The position numbers were made by a program, and so were the translations under genes. The notes below the pieces were generated by a model. That model saw only the letters and a list, made by a program, of their open reading frames with translations, had not been told where the DNA came from and did not search any database. A stretch of DNA of 64,000 nt from Dehalococcoidia bacterium (GTDB lineage: Bacteria > Chloroflexota > Dehalococcoidia > Lucifugimonadales > Lucifugimonadaceae): assembly GCA_028285005.1 (NCBI GenBank), contig JANQQP010000037.1, forward strand, positions 1 through 64,000, written 5' to 3'. Below are positions 36,688-46,396 of the stretch, one piece after another; position 1 is the stretch's first letter, and every line of letters starts with the position of its first letter.

Positions 36688-38226
36688 ATGAGGGCACTTC
36701 TCAGCGCATACGACCGAACAGGACTCGCCGAATTCGCGAAGTCGGTCAGCAAGATCGGTTGCGAGTTGGTCAGTACAGGCGGAACGCTGAAAGACCTGCA
36801 GCAGGCCGGGCTGAAGGTGACGCAGGTAGCTGAAGTCACCGGTTCATCTGAGATCCTGGATGGTCGGGTGAAGACCCTGCACCCGGCGATTCACGGCGGG
36901 TTGCTGGCGCGACGCGAGCTACCAGAACACGTCAGCGAACTCGCTGAGCACGGCATCACCGGCATCGACGTTGTCGTCAACAACCTCTACCCGTTCGCTG
37001 AGACGATAGCGAAGCCGGATGTGACGCTGATCGATGCATTGGAGAACATCGATATTGGCGGGCCTGCGATGACCCGAGCCGCTGCCAAGAATTTTCCTTC
37101 AGTTGTGATTCTGGTGGACCCTGCGGACTACGGCGAAGTAGCTGAGATGCTGGCGAGCGGTGAGGTGCCGATCGAGAAGCGTCGGCAACTGGCGGCGAAG
37201 GCGTTCCAACACGTCGCGCTGTACGACACGATGATCGCCGACTACCTGCGCTCGACCGATATTTCATCCGGCTCTGCATTCCCTGAGGAATGGACGGCGG
37301 GATGGAACCGCGTCGCCGTGCCTCGTTACGGCGAGAACCCACACCAGAATGCAGCGATATACGCCAACCCCGGCGAGACCGGCGGCATCGTGCATGCTAA
37401 ACAGCTGCACGGCATCGACATGTCGTATCTCAACTACTTCGATGCCGACGCCGCCTGGACAGCCGCGCACAGCTTTCCAGAAAACGCCGTCTCGATAGTC
37501 AAGCACGCAAACCCCTGCGGCCTCGCAGTTCACGCTGATCAGGCGGAGGCTTACCGAAGAGCGCTTGAGGGAGACCCGGTCTCGGCGTTCGGCGGCATCG
37601 TTGGTTTCAACACGACCGTTACAACCGAAACCGCCACGGCGATGAAAGGCGTGCTGTTTGATGTGATCGTTGCGCCGGGCTATGAGCCAGAAGCTCTCGA
37701 AATCTTCAAGAAGCGAAAGCGTACTCGCGTACTTGAGGCGCAGCTTTCGAAGCCTAACCGCTTCGAGGTGAGAGCAGTTTCCGGCGGCGTGCTGGCGCAG
37801 GAACCGGACGACCTTGTCGAGGACCCACGGACGTGGAAGGTGGCGACCAGGCGTGCGCCGACCGAGCAGGAGCTTGTGGACCTTGGCTTCGCATGGAAGG
37901 CCTGCAGGTTGATCCACTCGAACGCCATAGTGTTCGCAAAGGACAACTCGCTGGTGGGCATGGGCGCAGGACAGCCGAACCGTGTGACCAGCGTGATGCT
38001 GGCAGGACGGGTTGCGAACCGCGACGGGCGCGACGCCACTAAAGGCAGCGTGATGGCCTCGGACGCGTTCTTCCCGTTCCCTGATGGCATCGAAGGCGCG
38101 GCCGAGTACGGCATTACTGCTGTTGCGCAACCGGGTGGCTCGATAAAGGATGACGAAGTGATCGAAGCCGCCGACAGGCTGGGGCTGGCAATGGTCATGA
38201 CCGGCACGCGACACTTCCTGCACTAG
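36688..38226 (+). CDS. purH: Bifunctional AICAR transformylase / IMP cyclohydrolase
   Basis: 512 residues, normal length for PurH. The N-terminal cyclohydrolase (MGS-like) domain shows LLSAYDRTGLAEFAK, STGGT and RVKTLHPAIHGGLL. The C-terminal AICAR formyltransferase domain has RYGENPHQNAA, VKHANPCGLA (Lys-His of the active site), SAFGGIVGFN and the terminal GTRHFLH. It catalyses the last two steps of IMP synthesis. TAGGAGG lies upstream of the ATG. Directly follows purM. Confidence 0.95.
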   Translation: MRALLSAYDRTGLAEFAKSVSKIGCELVSTGGTLKDLQQAGLKVTQVAEVTGSSEILDGRVKTLHPAIHGGLLARRELPEHVSELAEHGITGIDVVVNNLYPFAETIAKPDVTLIDALENIDIGGPAMTRAAAKNFPSVVILVDPADYGEVAEMLASGEVPIEKRRQLAAKAFQHVALYDTMIADYLRSTDISSGSAFPEEWTAGWNRVAVPRYGENPHQNAAIYANPGETGGIVHAKQLHGIDMSYLNYFDADAAWTAAHSFPENAVSIVKHANPCGLAVHADQAEAYRRALEGDPVSAFGGIVGFNTTVTTETATAMKGVLFDVIVAPGYEPEALEIFKKRKRTRVLEAQLSKPNRFEVRAVSGGVLAQEPDDLVEDPRTWKVATRRAPTEQELVDLGFAWKACRLIHSNAIVFAKDNSLVGMGAGQPNRVTSVMLAGRVANRDGRDATKGSVMASDAFFPFPDGIEGAAEYGITAVAQPGGSIKDDEVIEAADRLGLAMVMTGTRHFLH

Positions 38227-38272
38227 CCCATTCCCTGGTTGACGACTCCACCACCGAGCAACCGCTAACCGC

Positions 38273-39007
38273 ATGGCAACTTCCGTCGAGATAGTCATCC
38301 CCGTTCTGAACGAAGAACGGGCGTTGCATGCGTGCATTGAGACGCTCGTAGCGTTTACAGCGCAGCATCCAGATTTCGATTGGAAGATCACCGTCGCAGA
38401 CAACGGGTCTACCGACCGCACTCCCGAAGTGATTGCAGAGCTTGGCGAGAAGCACCCGGGCGTCGGAACGATCAGGCTTGAGGAGCGCGGCAGAGGCCGA
38501 GCGTTGAAGAGGGCCTGGCTGGCGAGCGATGCAGACGTGCGCTGCTACATGGACGTCGATCTATCTACCGATCTCAATTCGCTGCCCGATCTCGTGAAGG
38601 CGATTTCGGAAGAGGGATACGACGTGGCTGCGGGATCCCGGCTCAGCAAAGGGTCGGAGGTGATCGGCAGGAAGCTGACCCGTGAGATCACATCCCGCGG
38701 TTACAACACACTGATAAAGCTAATGTTCTGGCCGCCGTTTCCAGACGCTCAGTGTGGATTCAAAGCGATCTCGGCCGACGCCGCTGAAGCGCTGCTGCCG
38801 TTGATCAAGGACAACGCGTGGTTCATGGACACTGAGCTGCTGCTGCTGGCCCAGGCTGCCGGATACAAGATCAAGCCGATACCGGTCCGATGGGTCGACG
38901 ATCCTGACACCCGCGTCAAATTGGCTTCAACTATCTGGGAGGACGTTAAAGGTCTGCTCAGGCTGCGGTTTGGCGGCAGGCCTAGACCATCTCGGCCTTC
39001 GGGGTAG
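38273..39007 (+). CDS. Glycosyltransferase family 2 (polyprenyl-phosphate glycosyltransferase type)
   Basis: 244 residues. GT-A fold motifs are IVIPVLNEER (7-16), TVADNGSTDRTPEV (about 40-53), and the DXD-like YMDVDLSTD (about 92-100). CGFKAISADA and MDTELLLLAQ are typical of dolichyl-phosphate glucosyltransferase-like GT2 enzymes, which transfer a sugar from a nucleotide donor to a polyprenyl phosphate. No C-terminal membrane segments are present. It lies between purH and the nicotinate phosphoribosyltransferase gene on the same strand; its relation to them is unclear. Confidence 0.85.
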   Translation: MATSVEIVIPVLNEERALHACIETLVAFTAQHPDFDWKITVADNGSTDRTPEVIAELGEKHPGVGTIRLEERGRGRALKRAWLASDADVRCYMDVDLSTDLNSLPDLVKAISEEGYDVAAGSRLSKGSEVIGRKLTREITSRGYNTLIKLMFWPPFPDAQCGFKAISADAAEALLPLIKDNAWFMDTELLLLAQAAGYKIKPIPVRWVDDPDTRVKLASTIWEDVKGLLRLRFGGRPRPSRPSG

Positions 39008-39141
39008 AATGTCACGGCTTTTCACCCTGCGCTCCGAAGGTCTCGGCCAACGACGCGGTGTTGAGCAGTCCGTGTGACTAGACGGGGAGACATCCAGCAG
39101 CACCCGGCAGAAGCTGGTCTCTGGAACACGGGAACCAATAC

Positions 39142-40140
39142 ATGACAACTCGAGACTTCGAGATTCCACGCTCGGTCCTTGTGGGTGACACCGCGGACAA
39201 CGAGCTGGTCCGCGCCCAGACGATACTCCGCAACGAGGGAATCAACCCCGAGGTTGCCATGGAGTTTACCGTGGGCGGAGGCGGCATCTTCTGCGGCATT
39301 GCCGAGGCGCGTTCGTTGCTTTCTCGCATCCTGCCCGAAACCGGTCGAGAGGTTTGGGCGCTGGAAGAGGGCTCATCGGTCTCCAACGGCGAAGTGGCAC
39401 TCAGGATTCGAGCCCCTTATGCGTCGTTCGGTCTTTACGAGACTGCGGTTTGCGGAATGCTTGCTTCGTCGACGGGCTGGGCTACGGCCGCGCGTGAGTG
39501 TGTTGACGCTGCACAGGGTGTGCCTGTGATTTCGTATGGAGCGAGGCATGTGCACCCTGCTGTTGTCGGCGTCATGGACTATTCGGCAGTCGTGGGCAAG
39601 TGTGTTGCAAACTCGTCGCTGATTGGCGCTCGTCTGACCGGGCTGACTCCGTCCGGGACAATGCCGCATGCACTCGTCCTGCTAATCGGCGACACGGTGC
39701 GGACTGTGCTGGCCTTCGATCGTCACATGCCGCCCGAAGTGCCGCGAGTGGCCCTCGTGGATACCTTCAAGGACGAGGCCGAGGATGCGATGGCAGTGGC
39801 GAAGGCTTTGAGGGAACGGCTGCGCGGCATCAGGCTTGATACGCCGCATCAGCGCGGTGGAGTAACACCTGCTCTTGTGCACGAGGTGAGGCAGCGGCTT
39901 GACCAGGCCGGTTACAACCACGTCGACATCTACGTCAGCGGTGGCATGACACCTGAGCGAATCCACGAGTTCGCAGAAGCCGACGCTCCGGTGAGCGTCT
40001 TCGCCGTCGGGTTCTACATATCCAGCGCGCAGCCAATCGCTTTTACTGCCGACATCAAGGAGATCGAGGGCAGGCCGGTCGCTAAGCGAGGTCGAATTCC
40101 AGGCGTCACGGTCAACCCGAGGCTGGCGCGGATTCTGTAG
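39142..40140 (+). CDS. Nicotinate phosphoribosyltransferase family protein
   Basis: 332 residues, shorter than the Escherichia coli PncB type and closer to the compact archaeal/Thermoplasma-like form. Family features are VAMEFTVGGGGIFCGIAEA in the N-terminal domain, ISYGARHVHP (the conserved Arg-His near the active site), LTGLTPSGTMPHAL, ALVDTFKDEAEDA, and DIYVSGGMTPERI for phosphate binding. The enzyme makes nicotinate mononucleotide from nicotinate and PRPP in NAD salvage; quinolinate phosphoribosyltransferase is a less likely alternative. The last 29 bases overlap the 3' end of convergent tilS. Confidence 0.85.
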   Translation: MTTRDFEIPRSVLVGDTADNELVRAQTILRNEGINPEVAMEFTVGGGGIFCGIAEARSLLSRILPETGREVWALEEGSSVSNGEVALRIRAPYASFGLYETAVCGMLASSTGWATAARECVDAAQGVPVISYGARHVHPAVVGVMDYSAVVGKCVANSSLIGARLTGLTPSGTMPHALVLLIGDTVRTVLAFDRHMPPEVPRVALVDTFKDEAEDAMAVAKALRERLRGIRLDTPHQRGGVTPALVHEVRQRLDQAGYNHVDIYVSGGMTPERIHEFAEADAPVSVFAVGFYISSAQPIAFTADIKEIEGRPVAKRGRIPGVTVNPRLARIL

Positions 40141-41578
40141 GCGGCACGTACTCCAGCAGCACGGCCTCACTTGCGCCTTCGGGCACCTTCGCCCACTCGG
40201 CGATTCGCTCGCCAACAACCCAGCAGATTCCGCGACTGGTCACAAGTAGCGGGATGCGATCTCTCCACCTCTCGGGCACATGCTGGTTGACGAGGAAGTC
40301 CTGGAGCTTCATCTCGGTTTCCATACCGAATGGGTGAAAGCGGTCTCCTTTGTGGCGGGCCCGTACCGCAAGCTTCTGGTCATCGACCACGTCAGGACTA
40401 ATGATCGCCTGGAAGCGTGTGAGAGTCGCCGGATCCGGCGCGGGCCAAACGATACGCGCCGATAGAACGCCACCGCCTTGGAGTTTCACCGTCTTCAGGA
40501 TGGGCAGGACGGTTTCATTTACCGATTCCGGGTAGGGGCAGGTGGGATCTTGCCAGCTCACGAGAAACCGTACAGCGTTATGCTCAGCGACCATTTGCAC
40601 GGCGTTTGGCAGGTTTAGGCTCCCCGTGTCTTCAGACCCTGCCGCTGTGACCATCGACTCAATGTGCCCTGATGCTAGGTCGTCAAGAGTTCCCGCGGCT
40701 TGGCGGTAAGCTCCGATTAAGACGTGTGCCCGTAGCGTCGGGTTGAGGGCTTTGAGCTTCGATCTTGAGAGTGCGTTGGGTTCGTCGATGCGTGCCTCAT
40801 AGAGGGCGTTGGATGCGGCAGACTCAATTAGCTCAATGTCGGATCGGGCGGCTTGCGAAAGCCTGCTCAGTGCTTCGACTACCTGCGGATTGATTTCACG
40901 GAGTTCAGGCAGGACTTTGTGGCGGATTCGGTTGCGGGCGAACGCAACATCGCTGTTGGACTCATCCTCTCGCGGTGTGACTCCTAGAGCCTCACAGAAC
41001 GCCGATGTGTCTTCACGCGTTACGTCGAGCAGCGGCCGGAAAACCGAGAGATTGCCGGGCAGGTCGTTGCGCGTTTCGATGACTGGCATGGCACCGATGC
41101 CGCGCAGTCCCGCACCTCGAGTCATCGCCAGCAGTACTGTCTCCGCCTGATCGTCCTGAGTGTGTGCGGTGGCGATGCAAGAGAAGCCGTACTTCAGCGC
41201 GAGATCGGCGAGGAAGTGGTAACGCAGGTCTCGAGACGCGGCTTCGGTCGCCGTTTTCGCAGAAGGGCCGGAGCTGTTCTCATCACGACCAACGTGCAGT
41301 TGCACACTCAGGCTGGCGCACAGCTCCCTACAAAACGCTTCATCGCCGTCGGAAGCATCACCTCTCAACTGGTGGTTGAAGTGAGCCGCCTCGATCTGCT
41401 GGGAGATCTTTCCCTTTTGCGCCAGTCGGTTCAGCGCCAGAAGTAATGCCGTCGAATCGGTGCCACCTGAGATGGCGACGAGAATTTTGCCGTCAGGCTC
41501 GATCACATCCAGGTGCTTACTCAGATGATCGAGTAGCCGCTGACTTGCACGATCTTGATCGGCAACAGGCCGTCCCAT
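40112..41578 (-). CDS. tilS: tRNA(Ile)-lysidine synthase
   Basis: 488 residues from the ATG at 41578. The ATP-pyrophosphatase P-loop is AISGGTDSTALLLAL (about 34-48), followed by AAHFNHQLRGDASDGDEAFC and IATAHTQDDQAET, the tilS signatures. The C-terminal third carries the TilS substrate-binding extension (RHKGDRFHPFGM, LQDFLVNQHVPERWRD). It converts C34 of tRNA-Ile(CAU) to lysidine so that AUA is read as Ile; normally essential. The ATG follows the stop of the CorC-type gene after one base (TGA-G-ATG), implying translational coupling. Confidence 0.93.
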   Translation of the reverse strand: MGRPVADQDRASQRLLDHLSKHLDVIEPDGKILVAISGGTDSTALLLALNRLAQKGKISQQIEAAHFNHQLRGDASDGDEAFCRELCASLSVQLHVGRDENSSGPSAKTATEAASRDLRYHFLADLALKYGFSCIATAHTQDDQAETVLLAMTRGAGLRGIGAMPVIETRNDLPGNLSVFRPLLDVTREDTSAFCEALGVTPREDESNSDVAFARNRIRHKVLPELREINPQVVEALSRLSQAARSDIELIESAASNALYEARIDEPNALSRSKLKALNPTLRAHVLIGAYRQAAGTLDDLASGHIESMVTAAGSEDTGSLNLPNAVQMVAEHNAVRFLVSWQDPTCPYPESVNETVLPILKTVKLQGGGVLSARIVWPAPDPATLTRFQAIISPDVVDDQKLAVRARHKGDRFHPFGMETEMKLQDFLVNQHVPERWRDRIPLLVTSRGICWVVGERIAEWAKVPEGASEAVLLEYVPPTESAPASG

Positions 41579-41579
41579 C

Positions 41580-42881
41580 TCAAACGGGTCCGGTGCTGGC
41601 AACAACCTGTTCCACGACCGGTGGCATCTTGCGAATCCGTACCGAAGCGATGCGGTTGTCCTGCATCTCCGATACCTGCATCCGAAGGTTGCCGTACCTC
41701 ACCCGCGAGCCCTCAGCAGGGATGCTCTGCGCCTGCTCCAGGAAGAAGCCCGCCACCGTCTCGTACTCGCCCTCGGGAATGCCAAGCGCCAGCTCGTCAT
41801 TCGCCTCTTCGATCGGCATGCCGCCATCGACAACGAAGGTGTTTTCATTCACGGCGATGAACCTGCGTTCGGGCCGCGAACCCTCCTCACCGGTCCTACC
41901 GACGATCTGCTCTACAACCCTGGTGAGAGTGATCAGGCCGGCGATGCCACCGAACTCATCTACCGCAAGCGCGATCTTGTCTCCAGACTCCTGCATCATC
42001 TCGAACAGATCATCAAGGCGCTTCGTCTCCGGAACGAACATTGCAGGTCGCATGAGCAGCGTAACCGGCTGAGTCGGATCGAGTCGGTCTTCGGCTTGCG
42101 ACACCATCACGTCCTTCACGGAGAGAATCCCCTCGACGTCGTCATGCTCCTCGTCGTAGACAGGGAAGCGTGTGTGCGGGTTTCCGCGATAGGTCGCCAG
42201 GAACTCACTGAACGTGGTGTCGGCGCTAATCCAGACGATCTCCGGCCGCGGCGTCATCACGTCACGGACCTCCAGCTCGCCAAACTTGAAGATGTTGTCG
42301 AGCATCGTGCCTTGCGTCTCTTCGACAGTGCCTGCTTCCTCACCCTGATCAATCAGCAACCTGAGTTCAGCGGACGTTACAGCAGGTGTGGCAAGAGCCT
42401 CTCGGCCGCCCGCGAGTTTCACAATGCCGCGCGGCGGGAGTGTGAACGCCCATACGATCGGCGTCGAGACTCTCATGAGGAAGAGGATGATGCGCGCGGT
42501 GTTAAGCGCCCAGCGTTCAGCGACCAGCGCGGCTACCGATTTCGGTGTCAACTCACCCACGACGACGACAAGGATCGTGGCGATGATGGTGGCAGCTACC
42601 GTGGAGAGCGCGCTCGGTTCGCCTCCGCCAATCGTGGTGATGGCGAGACTGGTACCTACGGACGCGACGAGGATGTTGAAGATGTTGCCGGCGAGCAGGA
42701 TGGTGCCGAAGAAGCGCTCATTGTCGTTCAGCACCTTCAGCACAGCATCCGCCCGTTGGTCGCCGTCTTCAGCGAGACGGCTAATGCGGAAACGGCGCGA
42801 TCCAAGAAGGGCCACTTCGGTTGCGCTGATGAAAGCGCTTCCTAGCAGGCCGATGATGATGATTATGATCGAGAGCGTCAT
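41580..42881 (-). CDS. HlyC/CorC family membrane protein (DUF21-CBS-CBS-CorC)
   Basis: 433 residues from the ATG at 42881; an upstream GTG is a weaker choice. The N-terminal DUF21/CNNM domain has three or four membrane helices (LSIIIIIIGLLGSAFISATEVALLGSRRF onward in pieces, then GELTPKSVAAL). Two CBS domains follow (EVRDVMTPRPEIVWI and ILSVKDVMV), then a C-terminal CorC_HlyC domain (FVVDGGMPIEEANDEL). The family is implicated in Mg or Co efflux and in magnesium homeostasis. Old hemolysin names do not imply toxin activity. Translationally coupled to tilS. Confidence 0.9.
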   Translation of the reverse strand: MTLSIIIIIIGLLGSAFISATEVALLGSRRFRISRLAEDGDQRADAVLKVLNDNERFFGTILLAGNIFNILVASVGTSLAITTIGGGEPSALSTVAATIIATILVVVVGELTPKSVAALVAERWALNTARIILFLMRVSTPIVWAFTLPPRGIVKLAGGREALATPAVTSAELRLLIDQGEEAGTVEETQGTMLDNIFKFGELEVRDVMTPRPEIVWISADTTFSEFLATYRGNPHTRFPVYDEEHDDVEGILSVKDVMVSQAEDRLDPTQPVTLLMRPAMFVPETKRLDDLFEMMQESGDKIALAVDEFGGIAGLITLTRVVEQIVGRTGEEGSRPERRFIAVNENTFVVDGGMPIEEANDELALGIPEGEYETVAGFFLEQAQSIPAEGSRVRYGNLRMQVSEMQDNRIASVRIRKMPPVVEQVVASTGPV

Positions 42882-43069
42882 TTCGGCGGACGGAGGTCTC
42901 TTCGCGCAGATCTGGCGAACCAAGGAGTTCCGTCACTTACATATTACCGTGCGCCGATGCAGACACATGTGAGAAGGGCGCCAGTCGGCAGCACGTCGAT
43001 GACTTAACCGGTGGGCGTGCACGTGCCGTCCGACGAACGAACTCATACCAGCATAGTGAGCGGTTTGTT

Positions 43070-44140
43070 CTAGTCTTCCGCCGGCGAGGCGGCCTCAGGA
43101 GATCCTGCCACCTGTCCGCTCTGCACACGAATCTCGTGCTCTAGCTGATCGCGCACATCGACGTTCTCACGCAGGAACACGCGAGCCGCTTCACGCCCCT
43201 GGCCGAGCCGGGTATCGCCATAGGAGAAGAAGGAACCGCTCTTCTTGAGGATCCCCATCTCAACGCCGAGGTCGAGAAGGCCACCCTCTTTGCTGATGCC
43301 TTCCTTGAAAAGGATCTCGAACTCCGTCTTTCGGAACGGCGGAGCGACCTTGTTCTTCACGATCCTGGCGCGGATCCGGTTGCCGATGATGTCCTGGCCG
43401 ACCTTGATCGACTCGGACCGTCTCAGGTCAATCCTGACTGAGCTGTAGAACTTAAGCGCTCTTCCGCCGGGCGTAACCTCCGGGCTGCCGAAGATGACGC
43501 CAACCTTCTCACGCAACTGGTTGATGAACAGCGCAACGGTCTGCGTCTTGTGGATCGTTCCAGTCAGCTTGCGCAGCGCCTGAGACATCAGCCGGGCTTG
43601 CAGCCCGATGTGTGTGTCGCCCATCTCGCCTTCGAGTTCGGACAACGGCACAAGGGCGGCAACGCTGTCCACCACCACAATGTCCAGAGCTCCGCTGCGC
43701 ACCAGGTAGTCGGTGATCTCAAGTGCCTGCTCGGCCGAATCGGGCTGCGAAATCAAGAGCTTCTCAACATCAACGCCGATGGCGCGGGCATAGGTGGGAT
43801 CCATCGCGTGCTCTACGTCTATGTATGCAGCGCTTCCACCCATTCGCTGCGCCTCGGCAATGGAGGATAAAGCGAGGGTGGACTTACCCGCAGACTCTGC
43901 GCCGAACACTTCGACGATTCGGCCGCGTGGAAGGCCGCCTATCCCGAGCGCGAGATCAAGAGCGATGGAGCCGGTCGGTACAGCGCCGATGTCCTTGTCC
44001 GTGTTGCTCTCGCTCATGCGCATGATTGCGCCGCGGCCGAACTGCTTTTCTATCTGTGCAAGCGCGAGCTCCAGGGACTTCCCTCTTTCGCCTGCGACGC
44101 CGTTCTCTTTCACTGCGACCGAACCATTTCGAGATGCCAA
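43070..44140 (-). CDS. recA: RecA recombinase
   Basis: 356 residues, typical length. Core features: [31 protein letters not shown], the Walker A loop at 80-87, [14 protein letters not shown], Walker [12 protein letters not shown], loop L1 [22 protein letters not shown] split across two segments, and [22 protein letters not shown] for loop L2. It forms ATP-dependent filaments on single-stranded DNA for strand exchange and SOS induction. The Walker A loop reads GAESAGKS where most RecA proteins have GPESSGKT. A 12-bp dyad lies about 110 bases upstream. Confidence 0.97.
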   Translation of the reverse strand: MASRNGSVAVKENGVAGERGKSLELALAQIEKQFGRGAIMRMSESNTDKDIGAVPTGSIALDLALGIGGLPRGRIVEVFGAESAGKSTLALSSIAEAQRMGGSAAYIDVEHAMDPTYARAIGVDVEKLLISQPDSAEQALEITDYLVRSGALDIVVVDSVAALVPLSELEGEMGDTHIGLQARLMSQALRKLTGTIHKTQTVALFINQLREKVGVIFGSPEVTPGGRALKFYSSVRIDLRRSESIKVGQDIIGNRIRARIVKNKVAPPFRKTEFEILFKEGISKEGGLLDLGVEMGILKKSGSFFSYGDTRLGQGREAARVFLRENVDVRDQLEHEIRVQSGQVAGSPEAASPAED

Positions 44141-44250
44141 GACCGTAACTCTCCAGTCAGGTTGTCATTGTGATGCAGGTGACGGGCTGCCTGCAAACGC
44201 ACATATTGAGATTTGCTCGCAGAGTTGTGGAACGGCTGACCTGTGTGCCC

Positions 44251-44262
44251 GTTCCCGTGAAC
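44251..44262 (-). promoter_or_regulatory. Dyad GTTCCCGTGAAC upstream of recA
   Basis: A GTTC-N4-GAAC inverted repeat lies about 110 bases upstream of the recA start. The gram-positive LexA box is GAAC-N4-GTTC, the opposite arrangement, so this is only a candidate SOS or other operator. Confidence 0.2.
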
Positions 44263-44399
44263 GCTGCGCAAGGCAAACATTAGCACAGACGTTCTAATGG
44301 CTCAAATTGACTGTCACAGCAGTTCATTTTGGAGTCTGGCATGAAGGGATTGTTTCCCTGCACTGGCTCGAACCCCGACGGTTATGCGACGCGCTATCA

Positions 44400-45314
44400 C
44401 TACGCGTTCTCGATCGGCGCCAGCTCTTCCACAAACTCGATGAATGCCCGAGCGCTGTCCGACATCTGCCTGCCAACCTCGTTGACCATGTAGAGGTCAC
44501 GCAGCACTGGCATGTTAGTCAGGCGCACGGCGGCGATTCTCGCAGGCACATGGTGTTCAATCGCCGTGAGTGTCACGAAGCCGATCCCGACTCCGGCGTC
44601 GACCGCCGAGACCATCGACTGTGTGCTCCCAAGTGATAGGTCAGCAAAAGCGAGCGGAATGTCCCCGTCTTGCTCCTCAAGAACGTTCATCACGGCTTCG
44701 TAAGTGCCCGATCCGCTCTCGCGACGCAATAGCTGCTCTTCAGCGAGTTCAGAAATGTCGACTTCGCCGAGTGCGGCAAAACGATGTGAGACAGGAACCG
44801 CCAGCACGATCTCGTCACTTGCGATCTTCGTGTGGCGGAGGACACCGAAGTCCGACATCTGGCCGGTGAACCCTACTTCGTATTCCCCGGTCACAAGCAG
44901 GTTCGCTACTCCGGCCGAATCGGTAATCAGTGTGTCGACCGAGACGCCGCTATGCCTTTCAGTGAAATCGCTTGCGATGCGGGGCAGCAGGTACTCGCCG
45001 GGTGTGGTGCTGGCAACAATGCGAAGAGTTTCCTGGGAGTTGCTGGACCTCCGTCTGTCGCGCCTCACCGATGCGCGGAGCATGTCGTACGAGCCGAGTG
45101 TTGCTCTGGCGAAATCCAGGAACTTGCGGCCGTCGGCAGTGAGCTCTGCCCCTTTACGTCCTCTTACGAACAGACTGGTATCGAGTTCGTCCTCAATCCG
45201 CTCGACCAACCGGGAAAGGCCCGGCTGGCTCATGCCAAGCTCTCGCGCTGCTGCAGTTATAGAGCCTGACTCCGCAATCGCTCTAACCGCTCGAAGCTGA
45301 TCCACATCAACCAT
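44400..45314 (-). CDS. LysR-family transcriptional regulator
   Basis: 304 residues, standard LysR length. The N-terminal winged helix-turn-helix is QLRAVRAIAESGSITAAARELGMSQPGLSRLVERIE in successive helices (about 6-41). The C-terminal type 2 periplasmic-binding-like effector domain (about 95-300) follows. It is divergent from the binding-lipoprotein gene with 99 bases between starts, the classic LysR arrangement, so it probably controls that gene and itself from this region. The co-inducer could be the transported ligand or a downstream metabolite such as a sulfur or selenium compound; that is inference. Confidence 0.9.
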   Translation of the reverse strand: MVDVDQLRAVRAIAESGSITAAARELGMSQPGLSRLVERIEDELDTSLFVRGRKGAELTADGRKFLDFARATLGSYDMLRASVRRDRRRSSNSQETLRIVASTTPGEYLLPRIASDFTERHSGVSVDTLITDSAGVANLLVTGEYEVGFTGQMSDFGVLRHTKIASDEIVLAVPVSHRFAALGEVDISELAEEQLLRRESGSGTYEAVMNVLEEQDGDIPLAFADLSLGSTQSMVSAVDAGVGIGFVTLTAIEHHVPARIAAVRLTNMPVLRDLYMVNEVGRQMSDSARAFIEFVEELAPIENA

Positions 45315-45413
45315 AACTACCCCGCATGTTAAGCGCCCGTCTTACCCCACCCGGATCGGCTCTCGCTCCGTATAGTCATAGACACCACTTTTAACTTAAC
45401 GGAGACATAACCA

Positions 45414-46310
45414 ATGCGCATGCTGCTAGCGCTATTTGTTGTCATAATCGGCGTTGCATGTTCAAGTTCGGACGCGGGACAATCCGGCGACGAAGCCGGC
45501 TCCGGTAACGAAGCTCCGCTCGTTATCGGTGGAATCCCGGATCAGAATATATCCCTTTTGGAAGAGAGATTCGACGGCATTGCGCAGTACCTTGAGGAAT
45601 CTGTCGGCATTAGCGTCGAATATCGTCCTGCCACGTCGTATTCCACTCTGGTTACCGCTTTCGCTAATGGCGATGTTCAACTTAGCTGGTTCGGCGGGCT
45701 AACCGGAGTGCAAGCAAGGCTCGCCGCTCCGGGGGCGGAAGCGATATTGCAGCGGCCTCGCGATACCGAGTTTGAGTCGGTCTTTGTTGTAGGCACAGAT
45801 GTGGATGCCGATACCCTGCAGGACCTCGCCGGGCGTTCGTTCACTTTTGGTTCCGAAAGCTCGACCTCCGGACATCTGATGCCGCGATTCTTCCTTTCAC
45901 AGGTCGGCATCGACCCTGAGGAGGACTTCCTCGGCCCTCCTTCATATTCGGGGTCTCACGATAAGACCTGGAAGCTAGTTGAGGCGGGCAGCTTCGACGC
46001 CGGCGCACTGAACTCGGCGGTGTGGGAACGCGCCGTGGCTGAGGGGCAGGTGGATCTGTCGAAGGTGCGGGTGTTGCAGGCTACCGAGCCCTATTTCGAC
46101 TACCACTGGGTGGCACACCCGGAGATCGATACGCGGTACGGAGAGGGCACTTCAGGCAGGATCTACGATGCCTTGCTCGACCTGGACCCGGCTGTGGAGG
46201 AGCACAAACGGCTCCTGGACCTGTTTGAGACCGACAGCTTCATCGACACCGACAACGGGAACTACACAGCGATCGAAGAGACCGCCCGCCAACTGGATCT
46301 GATCCAGTAG
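45414..46310 (+). CDS. ABC-transporter substrate-binding lipoprotein, PhnD / putative selenate type
   Basis: 298 residues with a short lipoprotein signal (MLLALFVVIIGVAC, lipidated Cys16). The mature protein matches the phosphonate-binding PhnD-like family, especially members named putative selenate-binding: LVIGGIPDQN, SWFGGLTGVQARL, FTFGSESSTSGHLMPRFF, SGSHDKTWKLVEAG, GALNSAVWE and YFDYHWVAHP are close to what I recall of that group. It should capture an oxyanion outside the membrane. GGAG lies about 9 bases before the ATG. The expected ATPase and permease genes do not follow; an unrelated gene on the other strand does. Confidence 0.87.
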   Translation: MRMLLALFVVIIGVACSSSDAGQSGDEAGSGNEAPLVIGGIPDQNISLLEERFDGIAQYLEESVGISVEYRPATSYSTLVTAFANGDVQLSWFGGLTGVQARLAAPGAEAILQRPRDTEFESVFVVGTDVDADTLQDLAGRSFTFGSESSTSGHLMPRFFLSQVGIDPEEDFLGPPSYSGSHDKTWKLVEAGSFDAGALNSAVWERAVAEGQVDLSKVRVLQATEPYFDYHWVAHPEIDTRYGEGTSGRIYDALLDLDPAVEEHKRLLDLFETDSFIDTDNGNYTAIEETARQLDLIQ

Positions 46311-46396
46311 TCGACGGCGATCGAAGAGATCTCGCAAATGCCAGGCAATGAAGGAACGGCGGTCGGGCCAAGATTCACTTACTCCGCTGACACTAC

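Noticed and set aside
37264..38421. A 385-codon leftward frame opposite purH
   Set aside because: purH is intact and well conserved on the other strand; the antisense frame has no recognisable domain.
42096..42972. Rightward frames of 194 and 249 codons opposite the CorC-type gene
   Set aside because: Antisense shadows with low-complexity Arg/Asp-rich sequence; the CorC-type protein is clearly the real product.
44251..44262. Canonical LexA box before recA
   Set aside because: The dyad is GTTC-N4-GAAC, not GAAC-N4-GTTC, and it is about 110 bases from the start; kept only as a weak candidate site.
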